Source of the DNA: Ectopseudomonas composti
GTDB lineage: Bacteria; Pseudomonadota; Gammaproteobacteria; Pseudomonadales; Pseudomonadaceae
Assembly (NCBI GenBank): GCA_946886245.1
Contig: CAMPIF010000003.1
Coordinates: forward strand, 1 to 32,566
Direction of reading: 5' to 3'
Length of the DNA: 32,566 nt
Part shown: positions 29,101 through 32,566 of the stretch, in pieces
Layout: each line of letters begins with the position of its first letter
How positions within the stretch are numbered: the stretch's first letter is position 1
Notes under the pieces: generated by a model
The model's input: only the letters and a program-made list of their open reading frames with translations
The model's database searches: none
Told to the model about the DNA's origin: nothing
Position numbers and translations under genes: made by a program

Positions 29101-29744
29101 CCGTCGGGCGTTCCACTCCCGTCGTTGGAGAGCACTTTCCAGACCCGGTTACTGCCGTCGTAGCTCACGGTGTACTGCGCCGGCGTGGTGCCGTCGCTGG
29201 TCAGGTCGCGGATGCGGGTTAAATACGCCGTCACCGTGGAGAGCTGGGTTCCACCCGTCCGCGTGGAATACAATTCCTCGCGGCGAGTCGTGCCCTCGGT
29301 ATAGGTCCAGGTGCCGTTGGTGCCGCCCGACCAAACCAAAGTGTCGTTCGCCCCGTCGCCATCGGTTGAAACGTACTGGTTGCTGGTGCCCGAATACTTG
29401 AAAACGACTGACTGGCCGTCACCGGTTTGCAGCGTAACCGTGCTGTTGACGTTGTTGAGGGATCCCGACAGGACCAACGAGCGCTCGTAGCCAGTGATGA
29501 AGCCGTCTTGGCCGATGCCTGAGACAGTGCCTTGGCTGTTGTAGGTTCGCAGCGCCGTGGCATCGAAACCCCGGACGCTGATCAGCTCGTCCCAGTCCTG
29601 GAGGATTAGGTTGCCGGTTGCGATGTTGACGTATTGGGATTCCCGGCTCTGGCCGATGCCCGCCTGGCCCCACAGACCCGTCCCCAACTGGGTGAACGAG
29701 GTGTTGAACAGGCCCAAACCATTTCCCGAAACGACGGCAACCAT
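16749..29744 (-). CDS. Giant YD-repeat (Rhs-like) LysM polymorphic toxin, 4331 residues
   Basis: A single uninterrupted frame of 4331 codons from ATG 29744, with GGGGA about 9 bases upstream. The N-terminus (GNGLGLFNTSFTQLG, then QYVNIATGNLILQDWDELIS) is typical of giant YD-repeat proteins and has no Sec signal. From about residue 190 to 3420 there are dozens of YD repeats (YDxxGR pattern), which fold as a beta-shell cocoon in the family. A LysM domain follows (about 3540-3586), then a hydrophobic Ala/Gly-rich segment (about 3620-3690), linkers, and a C-terminal tip (about 4197-4331). I did not find the canonical Rhs core DPxG motif, a PAAR domain or a VgrG-like part, so the route of release is unknown. 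A TPR/unknown pair lies directly upstream and a probable immunity gene overlaps its end. Confidence 0.93.
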   Translation of the reverse strand: MVAVVSGNGLGLFNTSFTQLGTGLWGQAGIGQSRESQYVNIATGNLILQDWDELISVRGFDATALRTYNSQGTVSGIGQDGFITGYERSLVLSGSLNNVNSTVTLQTGDGQSVVFKYSGTSNQYVSTDGDGANDTLVWSGGTNGTWTYTEGTTRREELYSTRTGGTQLSTVTAYLTRIRDLTSDGTTPAQYTVSYDGSNRVWKVLSNDGSGTPDGFIYTYDGSGRLSTISTQEGGATKGQVTYSYDTYGRLAWAEHQLTANLSTSGAAYDSGTATAFRATYTYVTASASDLRIASVTTSDGATVAYTYDASNRIATVKQGSASDGSLQTVTFTYNANSTDVTDAAGRTWTYQYDANKQLTAVLEPAISGQRTTTTYAYTSAGDSGGAGNVKSIEVQRAGTVLSRSDFSYDASGNLLWQWQRTSGGSNTATAVQKTYNSANQVLTETVYTGLDSDGPGASAPTGGLTTNFIYDAQNRVRFVVDATGAVREWNYSTSSYSIGQAYAERLYTGASYSGAYTLSALTSWATTTQKASSQLTEYRYDVKGRVSSVTDYATVDASGNGTLDAYTDITWFTYDAHNQLLQKILVHGAGRAVANTGTAAPVTSEVTDYVYDGMGRLLTVLQRDAATAQTGSGATWDGATLLTQYAYLDTANQLRVTLDSGAVRTETRNKAGLLTSASEVGTVSGATVNRTSLNYYDATGRLRASEDAAGGRTYFFYDATGRLTAQVDAVGAVIAYAYDGLGRIQQTTQYATKVDTSGWLSSGAVTKDTLVFAASNPSPTASQAWVPTSAANDRTTTCTYDALGRLLTETTATTAAAAQVTTYAYDGASRLLSTTANAVGGLAADARVTRYFYDNAGRQVGVLDAAGYLKETVYDAGGRRIKTVAYATLTNSSYWASGTLTQLRPTAANSDAATRYFYDARGQVVAELAYASGTAASGNGYLTEYVYDEQGNQRAVKQYARQLTSLDGNETLATLRAEATSASGAPAELYRLTQRSFNGLGQLAVELSAVFVTDSQTTAERISTHFSYDDSGRLIKTAFGYGTSELRENNRRYDVFGNLIGELGGEGSEHLLSGMDESELNAVYATYGTTHSYDLLGRRIESTDALGTGGAGGNKTWYFYDAQGRLTFTVRGIESGGVKNALGEVAETRYSAFGQVTDTLAYTGRITIAGTQTRANVQTALNVLTFVAASDTRRQFTYDRRGLLTSSMDAEGVVNNYNYTAFGQLLQEQRAVSTSAAMTIQHAYDKRGLETSRIDAYGVVGLARSTSQVFDAFGRITSTTDGNGAVRTFVYDRLGRQVSHSQVVEGRTDTWSSAYDAFSRMVSQTDALGKVTDLAYNDASRTLTVTSPEAVVTVTTYGRHGQTVSVKDGTNQTTTYTYNDDGQLLTVTDPLGNVLVDNVYNERGLLLRTFNATGDVVDFRYDAVGRVLRRIEDAGTGKLNLTTTYTYDGQGRRVSVSDPTGVATSFTFDREGRLTQQAIDPAGLNLRTSYTWDAAGRQLTVVEGVGAVSTTTITTAYTYDALGRRITEVRGSGSLNLTTTYVYDANDNVIARQDAAGNWTRYGYDEAGRLRFTLSPAGNLEQTSYDANGRVYKTRRYANLVNMSGVGTSLTLAQLKTLATSTGTQATDLVEYRVYNNDGQMRYRIDGAGNAVAFAYDAAGRNTIEKQYVLPISAANLPAALASLEAGTATIASLGAVVPATAGQDQMITRVFDAAGRMIKQTDALGSITRFIYDNAGRTVATIDATGAVTRRWFDAAGREIASRQFATAWTGATDSTTMTLLDQAMANSWTAADRQTYTLLDRASRVRFTIDATNGWTEYTYDGAGRRVSSREHADPVAIDTALQAKLWAGTATYSMPTTVNNAADRTSYWVYNETNQVKYIIDAAGYAKSFAYDAAGRQVISRDYFGALNFSQAINGSSVRDCLGAGTLSVNDMGTYVVPSAPGHRTTYQSLDGVGRVRYLMTAIEGGQATVSEWRYDAAGHLTEQLQYAKTIGFAFWLTPAQVAALVTTAGGDQPVNQRLTRMAYDGTGRLRFTVDDAGAVSEHRYDAAGNLSGEYRYGGAVSGVSQYTQASLAGWVDGRTAALKTTYQYNAVGQVTRTTDNLGNFEQYGYDAAGNRTSYTNKLSFTWNYLYDGMGQLTKELTPTVSVLRYDSTGATVSEEVRIATSYTYDAFGNVATKTENADAGVLDRRTVQYVYDSRGLQIRTIFPDAYTLDTSLNIVAVGVQPETTVAYDALGRAVVQRDVLGNYSYKTYDSRGLLAYEVDPSGYVTAYSYNAYGEQTGLTRYATSVNVAGRGWTPLTVSDMEAVGFLTPAPTQDRQLTFLYDQRGNKVEVQQSTLIWTRADGSTASAAPRTAYQFDAIGNLVKESTLIDAGDASHAEVWAETYHYYDEVGQRIRSVDAEGYVTAWTYNLLGQASAITEYARAISTVGLSTAVLPGLPDPGSEATGYDRTTSFTYDSLGRKATEVSWRHLAAGSTSAASVTTTTGYDAAGQVTSISVNSALGTTATTTSYDKIGRVTTVAEQARQVLVSNWQALLEANPTYRLDPSLTPQLYVMAQPIAAMAYDAFGNVVWSNRFANGLQSGVPLATGPSDQSTLTRYDHQGRVLYSTDAAGKTTYYRYDAADHIIEQFYWRADGNGSNTYIRSTYTYDASGRQITMNLFRTPSGGTEVLESSEAAAYNAFGEVSSKAWQTSALNNAATAAMYEYDTAGRIVRSNAESGTYRRYSYNLAGVQVREERDWTDGATSRTAVYSQSVDRLGRVTALTAPSYTSVWTLSATTSAQLDRWGNVLAQTDALGAVTEWIYNEANQALRQLAPMVNVVSEAGVSASSRPSTYWTYDVLGNLLQEKDANLHIRTFTYDATSRLTSRIDGANAKSFFAYDALGQQLATENALHYVTYLDYDKGGRAVEQGDFRLNLAGTARVATAMQSFVLDQDGNRLSVADARNGTVEGGITVNTTHKYVYDARGNLLQSLTPTGVQTNYGYDRNGRKTSEGTAVGSQSWVYDYFGRVTAHSDLSGASVSYVYDSLSGQLKQETLGGATRVIAYNADGRVRSITEGSKVYTYEYDANGNRTLEKTVTTDGGGQAITVETRSYYDALNRLQRVTSDDTTASSFRMLDVTYAYDAVGNRRKVTADTSYGPGATPVGGSGGTPNHQELWFTYDGENRVLVANGTLANGVIDIVGKDSWAYAYNAAGYATSRTIDDAGTKKIGAIQVDDRGQVTKEYFEIAQGENSNGIRKAYVYDLAGHVTVETEYFALDDTETGTYAINIGQPDFGHDSATFGVGGWTKHRDSYVYDSAGRVLSSSSFGRTQRWRGEIAAQFENDSNPDLSGYVDDVYLMAQATYTAFDAGGRLITHQVWHAAYGLQAAFTSTFTHSYIGKEMWLESGVAATTNVTNYRDSETASTYDAWGRRLTLTETTPLSDYKTTLIYKRYFATDAEGGILSRRDGEMKNNVFTQTGNGYAGESNNPAPNFITSAQWSAKTEAERKSLQGLGMNQRFVYSNGQQVAILNKAGKLKVGELLTGFESSDLGAGEVLVTDGDTLASIAQRVYGNSSLWFILADANAVSDDTIFAGQILKTPKVTTSKNDAATFKPYNPAEVVGPTEPNTPYIKPPPPQSCKAMAVILSVAVIVIASLINPVLGRAVEGAIGTGILATGLSAAASTAIASTVTSAVGSSLGVSSFSWRSIASNAVSAGLTAGLGAYLGKPGKFSNLKTPGTNNLNPLGRMVQGIGNYASGVVANAAAGRDAHFSWKAVAATAVGAYLGAKLPIDKLKIVNSNSDWGQVANGWIQGLAYGGLAAGVRQAVGLGEPNWRQISIDAFGNALGNAAVRRARTASTLSSLTPEQRGSYEGMVRDGIPRADALKYAQQTAGALPAYLYRQPLDAEQSAARLEELQNIQAALAASGRDSVTTQTADGAVATGVRGSFVYDPNLWDMGPKGYPVPKSVSVIDSMQYDSGLAIAGYEALYSNSLRFAIGRAERGSAMPFDFPGLDASPQALFDYNKDAQWWLYERSKQPQVGNEGATFALMAAVGGAYSFLKAIPEAVGGVYDISSQPARDMQDMLTYLKTSGQHGVSPETVNQRRLQTLVGLHRAVNDPVTNVLKPWYSTTIAAYDRGDGFEYGMRVTDASIGVVATIYGGGVGNAGKAGMVSRELRALNAVPNSSPLSQAAIRARVEANVAQSAAARASSNFEIHALNERVPFLDSSTPADRAIVWSNARGGNLTLADDFIAQNPGYIRLEETPGGQYLLRRNLFERYEYEQAIQPWERLSARYATGASGQVTAFTSGASPTSVFQRIELPILLRNPNVTNIKYMPLPVRTQP
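18690..18880 (-). other. Hydrophobic segment in the giant protein
   Basis: Residues about 3620-3690 (CKAMAVILSVAVIVIASLIN, then GTGILATGLSAAASTAIAST) are strongly hydrophobic and Ala/Gly-rich, just after a Pro-rich linker and before repeated FSWRSIASNAVSAGL / FSWKAVAATAVGAYL segments. Such pretoxin regions may help the tip cross a membrane, but this is inference. Confidence 0.55.
18985..19126 (-). other. LysM domain in the giant protein
   Basis: Residues about 3540-3586: VTDGDTLASIAQRVYGNSSL, then WFILADANAVSDDTIFAGQ and LKTP. This is the LysM pattern (GDTLxxIAxRxYG...W..I..AN...d...I..GQ.L), which binds peptidoglycan or chitin-like GlcNAc polymers. It lies between the YD shell and the pretoxin region. 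Confidence 0.9.
19330..29200 (-). repeat. YD-repeat array in the giant gene
   Basis: Degenerate repeats of about 20-21 codons of the type G...YTYDAxGRxxxxxD, for example TYTYDGQGRRVSVSDPTG and TYVYDANDNVIARQDAAG. On the plus strand the repeats show as recurring GTCGTAGGT-like words. They are protein repeats, diverged at DNA level and therefore not identical tandem repeats. Confidence 0.9.
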
Positions 29745-29762
29745 ACCCTATCCCCTGTGCGG

Positions 29763-29784
29763 GCCCCCAGGGCACTCTGGGGGC
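29763..29784 (-). promoter_or_regulatory. Leader hairpin of the giant toxin gene
   Basis: GCCCCCAG and CTGGGGGC form a perfect 8-bp GC-rich stem with a 6-base loop, ending 18 bases before ATG 29744. The Shine-Dalgarno sequence (GGGGA) lies just outside, between hairpin and start. There is no T-run, so termination is not obvious. It could stabilise the transcript end or set translation. Confidence 0.45.
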
Positions 29785-29845
29785 TATCACTAGGGATTCC
29801 GGCGAAGGGAGCGGAAGTTTAGGGCAGCCGTACCTCTTTGGCTTT

Positions 29846-29860
29846 TGTGAAATATTTACG
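29846..29860 (-). promoter_or_regulatory. Conserved 15-mer CGTAAATATTTCACA, copy 2
   Basis: Identical to the other two copies. It lies about 102 bases upstream of the giant gene. The TAA of the preceding 128-codon gene is formed by bases 2-5 of the motif (G-TAA). Like copy 1 it is followed, on the minus strand, by an A-rich AAAAGC word. Confidence 0.55.
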
Positions 29861-30242
29861 CAGAGGGAGGCGAGTTCTTGAGCTCACTGAGCAATGTAAG
29901 GAACTGGCCTTCATGCTGAGGGTGTCGTTCCAGGGTGGTCGTGATGGACTCCATCATCGGCTGCCAGTCGGGATGATCCCGAAGGGACGCACCGAACTCC
30001 CACAACAAGATGGCCCGGATCACGCGAGGCCGCGCCGCGCGGATCGCGGCGGGATCTTCAAGCGAGACGCCCTTCGCAATCTCGACTAGCTGCTGGCGCA
30101 GCACTCTTACGTCGCGCGGGGTAGCCGGTGGGGACGCATCCTTGCCAGGCGTCTTTCCAGTGGTCCGCTCGCTTCGTCGGCTCATCTCCGCCCGCAGGGC
30201 AGCGATGATGCCCGAAGCAGAACCGAGCTTGTCCAGCGGCAC
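29856..30242 (-). CDS. Unrecognised 128-residue protein upstream of the giant toxin
   Basis: 128 codons from GTG 30242, 9 bases after the TPR gene. It is hydrophilic, with a basic, Pro-rich and probably disordered segment (SRRSERTTGKTPGKDASPPA) and then helical stretches (RVLRQQLVEIAKGVSLEDPA, AILLWEFGASLRDHPDW, ITTTLERHPQHEGQFLTLLS). No signal peptide or membrane segment. I do not recognise the family. It forms a tight pair with the TPR gene and lies immediately before the giant toxin gene, which suggests a helper role such as a chaperone or adaptor. Its stop codon lies inside the conserved 15-mer. Confidence 0.6.
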   Translation of the reverse strand: MPLDKLGSASGIIAALRAEMSRRSERTTGKTPGKDASPPATPRDVRVLRQQLVEIAKGVSLEDPAAIRAARPRVIRAILLWEFGASLRDHPDWQPMMESITTTLERHPQHEGQFLTLLSELKNSPPSA

Positions 30243-30251
30243 GGCGCCCTA

Positions 30252-30812
30252 TCAGTTGGCCGACTGGCCGTACTTGGTGAGCTGCACGGGCATCGCAACA
30301 GCTGGAGTAGCCATTGACCCATCCGACTGAGCGAGACCCTGAAGGGAACCAATCAGGCGACGCATGTCCGCCTCCAAGGCCGCAATTTCCTGCGGGCAGG
30401 ACAGGCCCAACTGGAGCTCGGCTGCGGCTGCTTGTGCGTCGTCCTGAGCAGTGGCGATCAGCCCGCGGGCGTAATGGCACAGCGCGTGCCCATCAGCCTT
30501 TGCCGCAAGCGGCTGCAGAGCAGAGCGCGCAGCGTCAGGTTCACCCCGAGCCAAGAAAAGCTGACCCCACTGGAAGCGCGCGATATCGAAATCGGGAGCA
30601 AGCTCGACGGCCCTGCCAAATCCGCGCTCGGCCTCATCGAGCATGCCCAACTGGGCGTGCTCGGCAGCCAGCAAGTAGGTGGCGAAGACGTGGTCAGGCT
30701 CCCGCTCCAGCAACGACTTGAGGAGGTCGACCGCCTCGGCTGTTCGATCTGCCTGGATGGCCTCAATCGCAATTCGAAGCATCTCATCAGCATTAAGCCG
30801 CTCGTACGCCAT
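30252..30812 (-). CDS. Small TPR protein, possible chaperone of the giant toxin
   Basis: 186 residues from ATG 30812, chosen because GAGGAG lies 9 bases upstream. The open frame extends to 30887 without support. Three or four tetratricopeptide-like units are visible: RTAEAVDLLKSLLEREPDHV, LGMLDEAERGFGRAVELAPD, WGQLFLARGEPDAARSALQP and a weaker one after ALCHYARGLIA. No signal peptide. Size and fold are like class II type III chaperones (SycD/LcrH, about 165 residues), and it sits two genes upstream of the giant toxin. A chaperone role is inference, and a general scaffold remains possible. Confidence 0.7.
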   Translation of the reverse strand: MAYERLNADEMLRIAIEAIQADRTAEAVDLLKSLLEREPDHVFATYLLAAEHAQLGMLDEAERGFGRAVELAPDFDIARFQWGQLFLARGEPDAARSALQPLAAKADGHALCHYARGLIATAQDDAQAAAAELQLGLSCPQEIAALEADMRRLIGSLQGLAQSDGSMATPAVAMPVQLTKYGQSAN

Positions 30813-31103
30813 TTTTGTCGCTCCTCGGTGTCGAGCCCGCCCTGCTTTTAGGCGAGCCACATCAGCCATTCCTATGATCCACAACAAAGTTTAGCCTATT
30901 CTCCGACAGGCTATGTCAACGAGCGCAGGAGCTACCCGCCGCCTTCCCCATCGCCTCTTTCACTTCGAAGCCCTGTTTGGCCGAGCGGGCTCGCGCCGCT
31001 GCCCTCCAAGAATAGCGGCGCAGCGCCTCCGGCACGAGGCACGACCGAGAGGGCGCACGCAACTTGGGAGCCCAACCGCTTCGAACTGTTCTCGAGGACG
31101 AGC
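30813..31103 (-). other. Intergenic region upstream of the TPR pair
   Basis: 291 bases between the 235-residue gene and the TPR gene. It holds a weak hairpin (TAGCCT/AGGCTA, 30893-30913) and, at 30840-30851, a 12-base word (minus TAAAAGCAGGGC) also found next to copy 1 of the 15-mer. A 117-codon frame on the minus strand overlaps this region and the end of the upstream gene but looks like GC-driven noise. No clear promoter was recognised. Confidence 0.4.
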
Positions 31104-31811
31104 TCAGGCGGCCTTTTGCAGCGGGTAGTTGCGACCGACCGCGAACACCAGATTGAAGCGACGATGCGGAACGAGCGCCACCTCTACGAACCCCACATAG
31201 TGGGGGAAGTGGGTCACTGCTAAAAGCACCTGCATGGCCGTAACTCGCAGAGCGTGCTCGTCGCTGCATCCTAAGACGAGAGACAGCTTTGTCCTGGACA
31301 GCCTGTCGGCGTCCCGATGCAATGCGGCCATCGCTGCCAGCGCGATCGACCCCGCCCTATTGTCCGAAAAGCCTATGTGCGGGGGAGTATTTTTTGTGGC
31401 GGCATGGTATCCGACCGTCAATTCGATAGTCTTGAGTCGCTCCTGGGTGCTCAGAAAGTAGTTTGGCAAGCTGGTGCCGCGGCGCTCCTCAAGCACAACG
31501 CTGGTCAGGGCGAGCAGATCGGTAAATGGCGCATGCGCCCGCGTGGCCTTTGCTAAGGCCCGGGTCAGCCGGGTTGACTCGCTTTCTGAGAGCCGATGGT
31601 TGCAGAGGCGATCCAAGCGGGTGTCGTTGGCCCACGCTCGCATGGAAGGATCGTGACGGCTTGCTTGGATCGTGAGGCAATCTGCACCCAGACGCATCCC
31701 GTGGGCGGCGACTTGGCCGATGGCGTAAACCGGGTCGAAGGGCTGCCGCTCCCCTGCACGGATTGCGTAGATGGCCTCGGCTAGTTCTTGGATTGTTTCA
31801 TGCACTTTCAT
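31104..31811 (-). CDS. Unrecognised 235-residue protein with hairpin-controlled start
   Basis: 235 codons from ATG 31811, preceded by a strong GGAGG 5 bases upstream. The protein is soluble-looking and mostly helical, with no signal peptide or membrane segment. Segments include IQELAEAIYAIRAGERQPFD, RLDRLCNHRLSESESTRLTR and a C-terminal FPHYVGFVEVALVPHRRFNL. I recognise no catalytic motif or DNA-binding domain. It is the first well-supported gene of the right-hand block and is preceded by a copy of the 15-mer. A regulator or secretion helper is conceivable, but nothing in the sequence proves it. The Shine-Dalgarno sequence is inside a stable hairpin, so translation may be conditional. Confidence 0.65.
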   Translation of the reverse strand: MKVHETIQELAEAIYAIRAGERQPFDPVYAIGQVAAHGMRLGADCLTIQASRHDPSMRAWANDTRLDRLCNHRLSESESTRLTRALAKATRAHAPFTDLLALTSVVLEERRGTSLPNYFLSTQERLKTIELTVGYHAATKNTPPHIGFSDNRAGSIALAAMAALHRDADRLSRTKLSLVLGCSDEHALRVTAMQVLLAVTHFPHYVGFVEVALVPHRRFNLVFAVGRNYPLQKAA

Positions 31812-32301
31812 TGGCGCCTCCGCTGGTTTGCCACCGCGGACTTGCGGTGGATCGGAGGCGAACCCTACAGAGTGGAACTGCGCGGTAACACGCCAAGCGC
31901 AAGCAATCCAGGAGCATTCTGCCCACCAGTTGCGGACAAATGCTGGACGAGTGTGGACAAGTCAGTTCGTATGAGGCGGACGTACGGTCGCGCACTTCCG
32001 ACAATCGGAAAACTAGCTGATTCCAATAGACCAAGCCGGGCTGGATGGACAGAAAACCCTGTAGTTTCAATCGTTAACATCACCTTCTATGCAGTCCCAG
32101 GTGCGAATGAGTGCTCCTCTTCTAGGTTCGACGGAAGTCGGGTTTGGCAGAAAGTGCGCGAGGCGAATTCGGTCCACCGCTCCAATCGAAGGGCTCGTCC
32201 AGGCGAAAGAACTCTGCCTCGCCAAACGAAAGGATCTCCATCGCTCCCTCAACGTCGCCCGTTTTCTGCTCCCCGGCCCCTACAAGGTGCGTGTGAAATA
32301 T
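31812..32301. other. Stretch without a supported gene
   Basis: About 490 bases upstream of the 235-residue gene. Apart from the hairpin next to the start codon, I find only short overlapping frames on both strands with no protein-like features. It contains a 13-base word CCCTACAAGGTGC (32278-32290), also present at 16022-16034. It may be a long leader or the remains of a gene. Confidence 0.4.
31815..31860 (-). promoter_or_regulatory. Two-part hairpin sequestering the Shine-Dalgarno sequence
   Basis: Outer stem of 8 bp (31815-31822 with 31853-31860; minus strand CGCCTCCG / CGGAGGCG) and inner stem of 7 bp (31831-31837 with 31844-31850; CCACCGC / GCGGTGG) with a 6-base loop. The GGAGG of the 235-residue gene lies wholly in the outer stem, 5 bases from its ATG. 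The upstream arm CGCCTCC acts as an anti-Shine-Dalgarno. Structure is seen; control of translation is inferred. Confidence 0.6.
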
Positions 32302-32306
32302 TTACG
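32292..32306 (-). promoter_or_regulatory. Conserved 15-mer CGTAAATATTTCACA, copy 3
   Basis: Identical to copies 1 and 2, in the same orientation. It is about 480 bases upstream of the 235-residue gene, further from a start codon than the other copies. As in copy 2, its TAA closes an open frame coming from upstream. Confidence 0.5.
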
Positions 32307-32566
32307 TACGGCTGATGCTTTCCTTTGCGATTTCCCGAGCGTAGAGTCCGGCAGAGCGAACGAGTGGCACTTGATCTAGCTGCAGCAGCCTTGGGGAAGG
32401 CTGCTCCGTCGCACTGCAAGGGGGCGGCCTGAACGGACGCAATTTCTCAGTCGCCGTGTTCTTCGGCATGGCCTGCGCACTGTCGTGGTGGCCGCGTTTT
32501 GCGGCGGCCCAAGCCACCTGTGCGGCCCCTGCCGGCGACGTGGTAGCTGCAGTATTACTCCGCGCC
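32302..32566 (-). CDS. Possible 3' end of a gene entering from the right edge
   Basis: The minus-strand frame is open from the window edge to a TAA at 32302, about 87 codons. It includes AAQVAWAAAKRGHHDSAQAM, a Pro-rich stretch and the C-terminal VPLVRSAGLYAREIAKESIS. I do not recognise it. It could be the C-terminal end of a further gene of the same locus or a chance open frame. A competing plus-strand frame with a signal-like start at 32456-32468 runs off the edge and cannot be excluded. Confidence 0.3.
   Translation of the reverse strand, partial: ARSNTAATTSPAGAAQVAWAAAKRGHHDSAQAMPKNTATEKLRPFRPPPCSATEQPSPRLLQLDQVPLVRSAGLYAREIAKESISRT
32384..32405. repeat. Perfect 9-bp inverted repeat
   Basis: AGCAGCCTT and AAGGCTGCT flank a GGGG loop. 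There is no T-run on either side. It lies inside the possible partial gene at the right edge. Its function is unknown. Confidence 0.35.

Noticed and set aside
19330..29200. CRISPR-like or tandem-repeat appearance caused by recurring GTCGTAGGT-type words
   Set aside because: The spacing is codon-based and variable and the words encode the YD motif. There are no identical repeats with unique spacers.
30893..30913. Hairpin as a terminator of the 235-residue gene
   Set aside because: The stem is only 6 bp, about 190 bases beyond the stop codon, and the following AAACTTTGTT is a poor T-run. It is too weak to call a terminator.
30916..31269. Minus-strand frame of 117 codons
   Set aside because: It overlaps the end of the 235-residue gene in another frame and is Arg/Ser/Ala-rich in the manner of GC noise.
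32408..32566. Plus-strand frame with signal-peptide-like start (ATG 32468) running off the right edge
   Set aside because: Only about 33 codons are visible, there is no ribosome site, and the minus-strand frame over the same bases is an equal competitor.
1..32566. tRNA, rRNA, insertion sequences, integrase genes or attachment sites
   Set aside because: None were recognised on either strand. No transposase-like frames or terminal inverted repeats with target duplications were seen.

Overview
Every credible gene in this window lies on the minus strand, so the locus reads from right to left. The DNA is GC-rich and the proteins are proteobacterial. A member of the Gammaproteobacteria such as a Lysobacter-like Xanthomonadaceae would fit the combination of a reduced flagellar cluster and a giant YD-repeat protein, but this placement is only an impression.

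Left half (about 1-15.7 kb): a compact flagellar basal-body and export operon. In transcription order it holds a TPR protein, fliQ, fliR, flhB (split into two overlapping frames), flhA, flgF, flgG, flgA, flgH, flgI, flgB, flgC, fliE, fliF, a very short fliG, fliH, fliI, fliJ, a fliK-like gene and flgD, which runs off the left edge. Most junctions are 4-base ATGA/GTGA overlaps or gaps of a few bases, which implies one transcript. The encoded parts make an export gate, ATPase complex, MS ring, rod, and P and L rings. FliG is only 146 residues and lacks the torque-generating part. No fliM, fliN, mot, fliP or flagellin gene is in view.

Middle (16.2-29.7 kb): one giant gene of 4331 codons for a YD-repeat (Rhs-like) protein with a LysM domain, a hydrophobic segment and a C-terminal polymorphic-toxin module. 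A small probable immunity gene overlaps its stop codon by ATGA. Just beyond lies a truncated orphan of a different toxin module.

Right part (29.8-32.6 kb): a two-gene pair (a small unknown protein and a TPR protein, possibly a chaperone) directly upstream of the giant gene, then an unrecognised 235-residue protein and a possible gene end entering from the right edge.

The most interesting signals tie the parts together. An identical AT-rich 15-mer (minus strand CGTAAATATTTCACA) occurs three times, all in the same orientation, ahead of the flagellar operon, the giant toxin gene and the 235-residue gene. Each of these three genes also has a perfect hairpin in its leader, and in one case the hairpin buries the Shine-Dalgarno sequence. 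My working hypothesis is a flagellar-type secretion machine without a conventional motor that is co-regulated with, and may export, a giant toxin. Export itself cannot be seen in the sequence.
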